From Chloroflexota bacterium (GTDB taxonomy: Bacteria > Chloroflexota > Limnocylindria > Limnocylindrales > CSP1-4): DNA of 52,442 nucleotides. Of this stretch, positions 17,518-24,724 are shown piece after piece. The stretch covers positions 1 to 52,442 of the forward strand of contig JACCVQ010000108.1 in NCBI GenBank assembly GCA_013698095.1, given 5' to 3'. How positions within the stretch are numbered: position 1 is the first letter of the stretch; every line of letters starts with the position of its first letter. A program made the translations under genes and the position numbers. The notes beneath the pieces were generated by a model. The model was not told the origin of the DNA. It worked only from the letters and a program-made list of their open reading frames with translations, and did not search any database.

Positions 17518-17580
17518 TGCGAGGGGGGAAGCCCACGCGTCCCGGCGAACCGTCACGTGGATCGGATGGAGGGTTAAGGG

Positions 17581-19206
17581 ATGGCTAGTTCGGATACCGA
17601 CAGGCTCCACCAACTGGGGTATGCGCAGGAGCTCCGCAGGGGCATGCGCACGTTCTCCAACTTCGCTGTCTCGTTCACGATCATCTCGATCCTGTCGGGC
17701 TGCCTGACACTGTTCGCGTTCGCGATGTTCACGGGCGGCCCGGCGGTCATGACCATCGGCTGGCTCGTCGTCGGCTTCTTCGTGACGCTCGTTGCGTTGG
17801 GGATGGCCGAGGTCGCCTCGAGCTACCCGACGGCCGGCGGCCTGTACTACTGGGCGGCCAAGCTTGCCCCAGAGTCCGGGGCGAACCCGGCCGCCTGGAG
17901 CTGGTTCGTCGGCTGGTTCAATTTCATCGGCCAGGTGGCCGTCACCGCAGGCATCGACTTCGGGCTTGCGTTCTTCATCAACGCGTTCCTCAATCTCATG
18001 TGGGGCGTGTCGACCGCCCCGATCGTCACGATCGCCATCTTCGGGATCGTGCTCTTCATCCACGGACTCCTGAATACGTTCGGCATTCGCCTGGTCTCGC
18101 TGCTGAACCAGGTTTCGGTGTGGTGGCACGTCGTGGGCGTCACGGCGATCGTGCTGGTCACCGTCGTCTTCAACCAGCACCCGCGGACCGACATCGGCGC
18201 CGTCTTCTCAACGTTCGTCAACGCCACCGGAAGCGGTGGCTCGAACCCGGAATGGCCGGGTCCGCTGCTGCTCGGGATCCCGCTCTACGTGATGCTGATC
18301 GGTCTGCTCAACGCCCAATACACGCTGACGGGCTATGACGCGTCGGCGCACATGTCGGAGGAGACGCACGACGCGTCGACGTCAGCGCCGCGCGGCATCG
18401 TCTTCTCCGTGGTCGTTTCGGTGATCATGGGGTTCATCCTCCTGACGGCGATGAACATCGGGATCACGCCGGCCAGTGTGTTCCCCGCTCTCGACGGCAC
18501 CGCGAACGGCGCAACGGGCTACCAGCACGCGCTCGACTCGTACGGAACCCTGTTCACGGCCGGCCCGCCGGTCACGATCTGGATCGACGCGGTTGGCCAG
18601 ACCGGCGGCCTCATCGTGTTGCTCCTCGTGATCGGCGCCCAGTTCTACTGCGGGATGGCGTCCGTCACAGCGAACTCGCGGATGATCTACGCGTTTTCGC
18701 GCGATGGCGCGATCCCTGGCTCGAGCTTCTGGCACCGGATCAATCCGCGGACGCGAACTCCAACGAACTCGATCTGGCTCGCGGCCGTCGGGGCCTTCCT
18801 CCTGGGACTCCCATACCTGTACAGCGTGACGGCGTACTTTGCGGTGACGTCGATCGCCGTCATCGGGCTGTACGTCGCCTACATCGCTCCTGTGTATCTC
18901 CGCCTCCGCGCCGGATCGCGGTTCCAGGAGGGGCCGTGGACGCTCGGGCGTTGGAGCCGGCCCATCGGGATCGTGGCGACGATCTGGGTCCTCTTCATCG
19001 CGATCCTGTTCATGCTCCCGCAGGCCCAGCCGATCACGATCAGCACCTTCAACTACACCCCGATCGTTTTCCTCGTGGTCATCGGCAGCGTGAGCCTCTG
19101 GTACGTCCTCTCGGCGCGGCACTGGTTCAAGGGCCCGAAGGTTCAGGGAAGCCCGGAGGAGCTCGCGGCCATCGAACGCGACCTGGAGCTCGCCGAAAGC
19201 GTGTAG
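17581..19206 (+). CDS. APC-superfamily amino acid/amine permease (ACT family)
   Basis: 541-aa integral membrane transporter with about 12 hydrophobic helices. The N-terminal region has NFAVSFTIISILSGCLTLF and the conserved ASSYPTAGGLYYWAAKLA segment, which is diagnostic of the amino acid/choline transporter family within the APC superfamily; members import GABA, polyamines, choline or neutral amino acids by proton symport. The loop with YDASAHMSEET is another family hallmark. Start ATG follows GGAGGG. It is divergent from the glutamine-synthetase-family ligase, suggesting uptake of the amine that the ligase gamma-glutamylates. A 12-bp hairpin follows the stop. Exact substrate not determinable. 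Confidence 0.88.
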   Translation: MASSDTDRLHQLGYAQELRRGMRTFSNFAVSFTIISILSGCLTLFAFAMFTGGPAVMTIGWLVVGFFVTLVALGMAEVASSYPTAGGLYYWAAKLAPESGANPAAWSWFVGWFNFIGQVAVTAGIDFGLAFFINAFLNLMWGVSTAPIVTIAIFGIVLFIHGLLNTFGIRLVSLLNQVSVWWHVVGVTAIVLVTVVFNQHPRTDIGAVFSTFVNATGSGGSNPEWPGPLLLGIPLYVMLIGLLNAQYTLTGYDASAHMSEETHDASTSAPRGIVFSVVVSVIMGFILLTAMNIGITPASVFPALDGTANGATGYQHALDSYGTLFTAGPPVTIWIDAVGQTGGLIVLLLVIGAQFYCGMASVTANSRMIYAFSRDGAIPGSSFWHRINPRTRTPTNSIWLAAVGAFLLGLPYLYSVTAYFAVTSIAVIGLYVAYIAPVYLRLRAGSRFQEGPWTLGRWSRPIGIVATIWVLFIAILFMLPQAQPITISTFNYTPIVFLVVIGSVSLWYVLSARHWFKGPKVQGSPEELAAIERDLELAESV

Positions 19207-19226
19207 CGCCGACTCTCCGCCACGAT

Positions 19227-19253
19227 GAACGCCCGGCCACCGGCCGGGCGTTC
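19227..19253. terminator. bidirectional hairpin terminator
   Basis: A perfect 12-bp stem (19227-19238 with 19242-19253) closes a 3-nt loop between two convergent genes. It lacks a strong U-tract, as is common in high-GC genomes, so it may act as an intrinsic-like or Rho-assisted terminator. Confidence 0.7.
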
Positions 19254-19294
19254 CGATTCGAACAGCGAAAGCGTTGCCGCGACCGTCAACCGGG

Positions 19295-20089
19295 TCAGAA
19301 GAGCATCGCCGTCCCGGTGGGAAACGTGAAGTCGAACGTGTTCGGGGCAAGCAGGGCGTCGGGGTCGTACTCCGTGATCCGGGCGTCGCGGGTGACCGTC
19401 CCGCCCATCGACTCCTCGAGGCGCAGGATCACGCCATCGGCGCGGTCCACCCAGACCCGGATCCTGAAGTCCGGTCGATCCGCCGTGACCTCGATCGTCC
19501 GGGGGTGGTCGCAGGTCACGACGATTGCCTCGCGCCCGGCGACGTCAGCGAGGCCCAGGACAGCGCAGGCGCCGGTCGCGAGGACGTTCTGGCAGTAGCC
19601 GGCCGGATGGATGAAGGCTTCGGGCAGGGTCTCGGCCGGGAGGGCGGTCAGCGGGCTGTAGACCCGGCTGGGGCCTGGCAGGTCGCGCGATTCGCGCCCG
19701 CTGACGCCGACGACACCTCGTCGCATCGGCCGCTCCGTGCCGAGCCGATGGGACCCGCTGTACGTTCGGACAACTTCGCCGTCGGACAGCCAGAGCTCGT
19801 AGTTGCCGGCTGCGCCGCGGCCTGGCTCGCTCGTCGTCACGCGGGCGTCGCCTGGATGGCGGATCGCCGTCTCGACGACGACGCGGTGCTCGCCGCGAGC
19901 AGTGAAGGAGCGCTCCTCGATCCGGATCCGGAGCGTGTCGAACCGGAGCTCGGCGTCGCGCATGAAGGTGAACAGCTCGTCCAGAGTCGGCAGGCCGTCG
20001 GCGGGCAGCGTCACGAGCTCGGGGCGCGGCCGGCGATCGACCGGCATCGGCAGGTCGGCGGCGCGATCCCAGAGGCGAGTCTCGGTCAT
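19295..20089 (-). CDS. LolA-like/MucB-like hypothetical protein
   Basis: 264-aa protein without recognisable enzyme motifs. The beta-rich pattern (LRIRIEERSF, YELWLSDGEVVRTYSG, FRIRVWVDRADGVILRLEE) and the substrate-like phrase near the C-terminus, DFTFPTGTAMLF, resemble the LolA/LppX-type half-barrel found in lipoprotein carriers and anti-sigma partners; this is a fold-level guess. There is no visible signal peptide or lipobox, which is unusual for that fold. A central pair of Cys (YCQNVLATGAC) could form a disulfide. The ATG at 20089 is 7 nt from a TACAAT box, indicating a leaderless transcript. It is divergent from sodC. Function unknown. Confidence 0.6.
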   Translation of the reverse strand: MTETRLWDRAADLPMPVDRRPRPELVTLPADGLPTLDELFTFMRDAELRFDTLRIRIEERSFTARGEHRVVVETAIRHPGDARVTTSEPGRGAAGNYELWLSDGEVVRTYSGSHRLGTERPMRRGVVGVSGRESRDLPGPSRVYSPLTALPAETLPEAFIHPAGYCQNVLATGACAVLGLADVAGREAIVVTCDHPRTIEVTADRPDFRIRVWVDRADGVILRLEESMGGTVTRDARITEYDPDALLAPNTFDFTFPTGTAMLF

Positions 20090-20096
20090 CGACGCG

Positions 20097-20102
20097 ATTG
20101 TA
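20097..20102 (-). promoter_or_regulatory. -10 box TACAAT for the LolA-like gene
   Basis: On the minus strand TACAAT lies 7 nt before the ATG at 20089 with no ribosome site, matching the leaderless pattern. It is only 10 nt from the sodC -35 box on the other strand. Confidence 0.5.
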
Positions 20103-20111
20103 GCCGGGGTC

Positions 20112-20140
20112 TTGACACGGGAACCGACGACGCGTATATA
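20112..20140 (+). promoter_or_regulatory. strong sigma-70 promoter of sodC
   Basis: TTGACA (20112-20117), a 17-nt spacer and TATATA (20135-20140) form one of the best promoter matches in the window. Transcription would start near 20147, within the palindrome described next. Confidence 0.8.
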
Positions 20141-20155
20141 TCGTGTGACGATATA
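20137..20155. promoter_or_regulatory. AT-rich 19-bp palindrome, putative PadR operator
   Basis: TATATCGTGTGACGATATA is a perfect 8-bp inverted repeat around GTG. It overlaps the -10 box and start point of the sodC promoter, and a further TATATC half-site occurs at 20167-20172. AT-rich palindromes stand out in this GC-rich DNA. The two PadR genes in the same operon are the obvious candidate binders. Confidence 0.7.
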
Positions 20156-20201
20156 ACGGTCTACGCTATATCACGATCCGACCGGCCAGGGAGGGCATGT
20201 C

Positions 20202-20762
20202 ATGACCATCCGAAATCGCCTCGTGCCGACGATCGGCGTGCTCGCTTCCGCGCTCGCCCTCGCCGCGGCATTCGCCGGCCCGTCCGTCGCGGGCGGCGCG
20301 ACCCGGGCGAGTGCAACGATCGTCGACCTCGCCGGCAACGACGTCGGCTGGGCCCGGTTCGTTGAGGACATGACGGGAATCGTCCACGTCAACGTCCATG
20401 CCAGGGGCCTGACGCCCGGGCTGCACGGGATCCATCTCCATCGCGTGGCCAACTGCACGGCGCCGTTCACCGCGGCCGGTTCGCACTACAACCCCGGCGG
20501 CGCGCTCCACGGCCTGCTGAACGCGGCTGGCCCGCATGCCGGAGATCTGCCGAACCTGGTCGTCAACGACGATGGCGTGGGCCACCTCGACGCGACGACC
20601 GATCGGGTGACCTTGACGAACAGCCCGACCACTCTCTTCGACCTGACGGTCGACCAGGTCGGCAGCTCACTGATCATCCACGCCGGCGTCGACGACCAGG
20701 TCAGCGATCCGACGGGCGCCAGCGGTGCCCGGATCGCGTGCGGCGTGATCGTGGCCGGCTGA
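20202..20762 (+). CDS. sodC: secreted Cu/Zn superoxide dismutase
   Basis: 186-aa protein with a signal peptide (residues ~1-31, ending near AGPSVAGG). The metal site is complete: copper ligands His78 and His80 (HGIHLH), His95 bridging (SHYNP) and His160 (IIHAG); zinc ligands His95, His103, His112 and Asp115 (HAGDLPNL). The structural Cys85-Cys180 pair and the active-site Arg177 (SGARIACGV) are also present. It converts superoxide to peroxide and oxygen outside the cytoplasm. GGAGGG precedes the ATG. It leads an operon with two PadR regulators that begins directly at its stop codon; the promoter carries a palindrome that those regulators may bind. All catalytic residues are kept, so activity is likely. 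Confidence 0.93.
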   Translation: MTIRNRLVPTIGVLASALALAAAFAGPSVAGGATRASATIVDLAGNDVGWARFVEDMTGIVHVNVHARGLTPGLHGIHLHRVANCTAPFTAAGSHYNPGGALHGLLNAAGPHAGDLPNLVVNDDGVGHLDATTDRVTLTNSPTTLFDLTVDQVGSSLIIHAGVDDQVSDPTGASGARIACGVIVAG

Positions 20763-21017
20763 GTGCTCGACCGACCGCGGTTCGGACGGTTCGCGGAGCC
20801 GGCGAGGCTGGTCCTTGTCGCGCTCCGCGACGGGCCGCGCGGCGTCGTCCGGCTGTTCGACGAGGTGCGGTCGCTCGACGGGCCGATCGGGCCGGGGACG
20901 CTGTACGCGGCGATCGCCCGGCTCGAGGGACTCGGCCTGATCGAGCCCGCCCTCGGCGACGATGGACGGCGGGCGTATCGTCTCGGCCAGCAGCTCGAAC
21001 AGGAGATTCCCGCATGA
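20763..21017 (+). CDS. short PadR-family regulator
   Basis: 84-aa PadR winged-helix protein starting with GTG immediately after the sodC stop. The core reads GPIGPGTLYAAIARLEGLGLIEPA, the recognition helix and wing of PadR proteins, followed by RRAYRL. The C-terminal dimerisation helix is shorter than in the next gene, so it may dimerise differently or need its neighbour. Its TGA overlaps the ATG of the second PadR (ATGA). The two share the same core (GPGTLY-A-ARLE--GLIE), which suggests tandem duplication. PadR proteins repress nearby operons on sensing small molecules; the AT-rich palindrome at the sodC promoter is the likely target. Confidence 0.82.
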   Translation: MLDRPRFGRFAEPARLVLVALRDGPRGVVRLFDEVRSLDGPIGPGTLYAAIARLEGLGLIEPALGDDGRRAYRLGQQLEQEIPA

Positions 21018-21328
21018 CTCAGCCGTTCGGCGAGCTCGGCCGGTTCGCCGAGCCCTCGCTCTACATCCTCGTCTCGCTCAGCAACGGCCCCAAGCACGGC
21101 TACGCGATCATGACCGACGTCGAGGAGATGACAGGCTCGCCGCTCGGGCCCGGGACGTTGTACGGCGCCCTTGCCCGGCTCGAACGACGCGGCCTGATCG
21201 AAGCCCTCGAGCCCGAGGAGCGGCGCCGTCCGTATCGCTTGACTGCGCTCGGTGCGACGACCGTCGAGGCCCAGCTCGTGGGCCTTCAGGGCTTCGTGAA
21301 GGCCGGGCTGGCCCGGCTCGGAAGCTGA
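21014..21328 (+). CDS. PadR-family transcriptional regulator
   Basis: 104-aa PadR protein. The N-terminus runs SLYILVSLSNGPKHGYAIM and the DNA-binding part GPGTLYGALARLERRGLIEAL is textbook PadR, followed by the wing RRRPYRLTALG and a C-terminal helix for dimerisation (residues ~80-104). ATG 21014 overlaps the stop of the preceding PadR gene, so the two are translationally coupled and may form a heterodimer. The next gene starts 4 nt downstream and encodes a membrane protein with the LYPRAWRERYG N-terminus that is repeatedly found next to PadR genes. Confidence 0.88.
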   Translation: MTQPFGELGRFAEPSLYILVSLSNGPKHGYAIMTDVEEMTGSPLGPGTLYGALARLERRGLIEALEPEERRRPYRLTALGATTVEAQLVGLQGFVKAGLARLGS

Positions 21329-21332
21329 TCCG

Positions 21333-22055
21333 ATGCGTCGCCTCATCGGCCTCTATCCCAGAGCCTGGCGGGAGCGCTACGGCGCCGAGTTCGACGACCT
21401 TCTCGATGATCGCCCGGCCACACTCCGCGACCAGCTGGACATCGCCGCCGGGGCCATCGACGCCTGGATCCATCCTCAGATCATCGGCCACAGCGTTGTC
21501 CCGACGGCAGGCGGCCCAGACGGCGGGCGCCTGCTCGGACCAGCCGCGGCCATCGCCGGGGGCGGCCTGCTGATCCTCGGCGGGGCGCTCATGTTCGGCA
21601 CGCGGGTCGATGCCCATCTCGGCTACAAGCTGGTGGACGCGCCGCTCGTCGGCCTCGTCCTGGGCATGGTCCTCGTCTCGGTGGCAGCGATCGCGCGCTC
21701 GTCGCGCCCTCGTCGCGTTGGGTCTCGTCCTGCCAGCGCCGCAAGCGTGGCGATGCTCATTGGTGCAATGGCGACCGCACTGCCGTGGCCGTTCCTGGCC
21801 ATCGGCCTGTTCGGGTTCCTCGGGGCAAGCATGGCTTTCGGTCTGATCATCGCCGTCCTCGACCGCCGGCCGGCCGGCATCCTCATTGCGATCGCGACAT
21901 TCCTCATGGCGAGCATGAACACGGAAGACGAGCGGGCGCTGTTGACGATCCCGTTTGCGATCGCCTGGATGCTCATCGGCCTCGCTGACCTTCGGCCCGC
22001 GCCACGCGCCACCCACCCCGGTCCCAGCGTCGCGGTCGACCCGGGCCGGCCATGA
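21333..22055 (+). CDS. PadR-associated multi-pass membrane protein
   Basis: 240-aa membrane protein. The first ~30 residues, starting MRRLIGLYPRAWRERYG, form the cytoplasmic motif commonly seen in membrane proteins encoded next to PadR regulators; it precedes about five or six hydrophobic segments (approximately 68-88, 101-121, 134-158, 160-178, 182-196 and 205-221). No catalytic motif is apparent. It lies 4 nt after padR and overlaps the Rieske gene (ATGA), so it is in the sodC operon. It may sense or counteract an envelope stress together with PadR. Function unknown. Confidence 0.72.
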   Translation: MRRLIGLYPRAWRERYGAEFDDLLDDRPATLRDQLDIAAGAIDAWIHPQIIGHSVVPTAGGPDGGRLLGPAAAIAGGGLLILGGALMFGTRVDAHLGYKLVDAPLVGLVLGMVLVSVAAIARSSRPRRVGSRPASAASVAMLIGAMATALPWPFLAIGLFGFLGASMAFGLIIAVLDRRPAGILIAIATFLMASMNTEDERALLTIPFAIAWMLIGLADLRPAPRATHPGPSVAVDPGRP

Positions 22056-22672
22056 CCCCCACGATCCAGGCCGCCCGCATACGCGGCCTGACACGGCGCC
22101 AGCTCCTGCGGCGGTCGCTCGGCGCCGGGATCGGGGTCTGGTTGACCGAGGCCGCGGCAGGGACGCTCGGGTTCTGGTGGCCGACGGCCGCAATCGGGGC
22201 GCCACGGGTCCGGATCGGAACGCTCGATGAGCTGATCGCGGGGAACACGGGATTACCGGTGGCCGACGGGTTTCCTGCGTACGTATCCGACGCGCGGGCG
22301 TTCGTGATGACGATCGATCCGGGACGCGGCGGCTGGCAGACCGGCACGGACCCAACCGGCGACGGGACAGCGCTCAATGTCCGGGCGCTGTCGCAGCGCT
22401 GTCCACACCTCGGGTGCCGGCCGAACCCGTGCGTCGAGGACTTCTGGTTCCGCTGCCCGTGCCACCAGTCGCGCTACGACCGGCTCGGGATCAAGCCGTC
22501 GGGCACGACCTACGGCCCGGCCGACCGGTCGATGGATCGCTTCGCGATCGAAGTCGACGCGGCGGGCGTCCTCACGGTCGACACGACCCACGTCGCGCTC
22601 GGTTCGCTGCCGATCATCCTCGGCCAGCCGGGCTTGATCCCGCCCCGCGTGCCGCTCGGCTGCGGCGGATGA
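22052..22672 (+). CDS. Tat-exported Rieske [2Fe-2S] protein
   Basis: 206-aa protein with a twin-arginine signal (TRRQLLRRSLGAGIGVW) and one hydrophobic anchor. The Rieske centre is complete: Cys117-x-His119 in CPHLGC and Cys135-x2-His138 in CPCHQSRYD, with Cys122 and Cys137 for the disulfide seen in cytochrome bc-type proteins. This resembles the QcrA/PetC Rieske subunit, but no cytochrome b or c1 gene is adjacent. Instead it is coupled by ATGA overlaps to the PadR-associated membrane protein and to a small membrane protein, inside the sodC operon. An electron-transfer role at the outer face of the membrane, possibly linked to superoxide metabolism, is inferred from position only. Confidence 0.88.
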   Translation: MTPTIQAARIRGLTRRQLLRRSLGAGIGVWLTEAAAGTLGFWWPTAAIGAPRVRIGTLDELIAGNTGLPVADGFPAYVSDARAFVMTIDPGRGGWQTGTDPTGDGTALNVRALSQRCPHLGCRPNPCVEDFWFRCPCHQSRYDRLGIKPSGTTYGPADRSMDRFAIEVDAAGVLTVDTTHVALGSLPIILGQPGLIPPRVPLGCGG

Positions 22673-23042
22673 CGGTCAATCGCCGCCAGTCGGCGCAGCG
22701 CAGCGATTCGACGGGCCGCTCCGGTTCGATCGCGATCTGGCTGGCCGTCGTCGGCCTCCTCGCGTGGTCGGCGAGCCTCGTGGTCGCGCTGGCGGGCGGC
22801 GGCTATGGCTGGCCGACCGCCGCCGCCAGACCATCGGCGTGCTCGGCATCGCCGGCGTCGGGGTCGTGACGCTTCGAGCCGGCGAGGACCAGCTCGGTGG
22901 CGTGCTCGTCCTGGCGCCGCCACTGATGCTGGTCGGGTGGATTGCCTCGTGGCTGATGCTCGGCCTCGGCTGGACCCTCGTCGGCTATGCGCTGCTCATC
23001 CGGCCGAACCCGGGCGATCCGCTGCCGGCTGGTCGCGGCTGA
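22669..23042 (+). pseudogene. small membrane protein gene with an apparent single-base frameshift
   Basis: ATG 22669 overlaps the Rieske stop (ATGA). The first frame encodes a hydrophobic segment (AVVGLLAWSASLVVALAGG), then reads into low-quality sequence and stops at 22869. From about 22820, in another frame, hydrophobic reading resumes (IGVLGIAGVGVV, LVLAPPLMLVGWIASW, LGLGWTLVGYALL) and ends at 23042. The whole span is 374 bp, one base less than 125 codons, so restoring one base near the GCC-repeat at ~22819-22830 gives a ~124-aa membrane protein with about three helices. It may partner the Rieske protein as a membrane anchor or quinone-side subunit. Either a real disruption or a sequence error in GC-repeat DNA. 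Confidence 0.55.
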
Positions 23043-23074
23043 TGGCCCTCACCGCGGCCGACGTCAGCTGATCG

Positions 23075-24502
23075 TCAGCCGCCGGCCGGACCGCCGCCGA
23101 GGCCGGGCTCGGTCATCGACGCCGGGTCGAGGAGCTCGTCGAGCCGGTCCGCGGCGATCCCGCGTTCCGTTGCCAGCTCGCGGATCGTCCGGCCGCTCTT
23201 GAAGGCGTCCTTGGCCAGTGCCGCGGCGGCGTCATAACCGATCTCCGGCGCAAGCGCGGTGGCCAGCATCAGGCCCTGCTCGACGAGGGCCGGCCCGCGG
23301 TCCGTCGCGGTCAGCCCCGTCACGGCCCGGTCGGCGAAGTTGCGGGCAGCGGCGCTCAGGAGGGCGATCGACTCGAGGAGGGCGGCAGCCGTCACCGGCA
23401 GCATCACGTTCAGCTCGAGGAAGGAGCCGGTCTGGCCGAAGGCGACGGTCGCATCGTTGCCGACGACCCGGCCCACGACCATCGTCAGGCTCTCGATGAT
23501 CACGGGGTTCACCTTGCCCGGCATGATCGACGACCCGGGCTGGGTCTCGGGCAGGGCGATCTCGGCGAGGCCGGCCCGCGGGCCCATGCCCATCAGCCGG
23601 ATGTCGCTGGCGATCTTCCAGAGCGAGAGGGCGATCGCGCGGAGCGCCCCGTGAGCAGCGATCGCCGCATCGAGCGTTGCCTGGGCGTGGAAGTGATTCG
23701 CCGTCTCGCGGACGTCAAGACCGGTCAGGGCGGAGAGCCGGCGACAGGCCCCCGCGGGGTAGTCCGGGTGGGCGTTGATGCCCGTCCCGACGGCGGTCCC
23801 GCCGAGCGGCACGCTCAGCAGCTCCGACTGGGCGGCGCGGGCTCGCCGGATCGATTCCTCGAGCTGGCCGGCGTAGCCCCGGAACTCCTGGCCGAGCCGG
23901 ATCGGAGTGGCGTCCTGGAGGTGAGTCCGACCGGTCTTGACGACCGGCCAGAGCTCGTCGGCCTTGGCCCCGAGGGCGGCGCGGAGCGCGTCGAGGGCGG
24001 GCAGCAATTGCTCCTCGATCTCGATCGCGGCTGAGAGTTGCAGTGCCGTCGGGATCACGTCGTTCGAGGACTGGCACTTGTTGACGTGGTCGTTGGGGTG
24101 GACCTTCGTACCCGTGCCGAGGCGATCACCCGCCAGGCGAGCCACGACCTCGTTCATGTTCGTGTTCGTCGACGTGCCCGACCCGGTCTGGTAGATGTCG
24201 ATCGGGAACTGCTCGTCGTGGCTGCCATCGGCGACCTCGGCTGCGGCGGCCGCGATCGCACTCGCGAGGTCCGGGTCGAGCAGCCCGAGCTCGCCGTTGG
24301 TCTCGGCCGCCGCCTGCTTGATCAGGGCGAGCGCCCGGATGAACGGTCGCGGAAATCGCTGGCCCGAGATCGGGAAGTTGAGGACGGCGCGCTGGGTGGA
24401 GGCGCCGTACAGGGCGTCCGCCGGGACCACCATCTCGCCCATCGAATCGCGCTCGGTACGGGTGGGGGCGGAGCCCGGGCCCGGGCCCGGATCAGTCGTC
24501 AT
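23075..24502 (-). CDS. fumC: class II fumarate hydratase
   Basis: 475-aa member of the fumarase/aspartase superfamily. It carries QTGSGTSTNTNMNEV, the substrate-binding HPNDHVNKCQSSND, GRTHLQDATP, and the signature loop GSSIMPGKVNP with the catalytic Ser. SSND (rather than the STND typical of aspartases) and the overall pattern favour fumarase, which hydrates fumarate to L-malate in the TCA cycle without an iron-sulfur cluster. Length fits FumC (~460-475 aa). The ATG at 24502 is 6 nt after a TACAAT box (leaderless) and is convergent to the sodC operon. Aspartate ammonia-lyase is the only reasonable alternative. Confidence 0.87.
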   Translation of the reverse strand: MTTDPGPGPGSAPTRTERDSMGEMVVPADALYGASTQRAVLNFPISGQRFPRPFIRALALIKQAAAETNGELGLLDPDLASAIAAAAAEVADGSHDEQFPIDIYQTGSGTSTNTNMNEVVARLAGDRLGTGTKVHPNDHVNKCQSSNDVIPTALQLSAAIEIEEQLLPALDALRAALGAKADELWPVVKTGRTHLQDATPIRLGQEFRGYAGQLEESIRRARAAQSELLSVPLGGTAVGTGINAHPDYPAGACRRLSALTGLDVRETANHFHAQATLDAAIAAHGALRAIALSLWKIASDIRLMGMGPRAGLAEIALPETQPGSSIMPGKVNPVIIESLTMVVGRVVGNDATVAFGQTGSFLELNVMLPVTAAALLESIALLSAAARNFADRAVTGLTATDRGPALVEQGLMLATALAPEIGYDAAAALAKDAFKSGRTIRELATERGIAADRLDELLDPASMTEPGLGGGPAGG

Positions 24503-24508
24503 CGCCCG

Positions 24509-24514
24509 ATTGTA
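24509..24514 (-). promoter_or_regulatory. -10 box TACAAT for leaderless fumC transcript
   Basis: On the minus strand TACAAT ends 6 nt before the fumC ATG at 24502. No Shine-Dalgarno sequence is seen in between, so transcription probably starts at the initiation codon. Confidence 0.5.
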
Positions 24515-24724
24515 GGCGGGGCCATCCCTCCTCGGCGGGACCGCGTCAGCCCGGCGGCATCACGCAGTGCGGCGGCATGGTCGCGCCCCTCGTCACCGCC
24601 CGACCGACTTCGTATAGCGCCGATGCAGGGCGAGCTCGCGGAGACCGTCGTTCGACGAGCTCGTCCCGCTCGGCGCCGGGCCCTCGTAGACTTCGCGGGC
24701 CGGGGGAGGAGGAGAAGCGACCGC

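Noticed and set aside
15487..17577. Plus-strand open frame of ~696 codons antisense to the glutamine-synthetase-family gene
   Set aside because: Antisense shadow of a well-supported gene; no domain or ribosome site.
20763..21017. First PadR gene considered a pseudogene
   Set aside because: The DNA-binding core is intact, the frame is clean and start and stop are coupled to both neighbours, so it is kept as a short functional gene.
23075..24502. fumC gene considered as aspartate ammonia-lyase
   Set aside because: The substrate loop reads QSSND, the fumarase form, and the remaining motifs match class II fumarases better.
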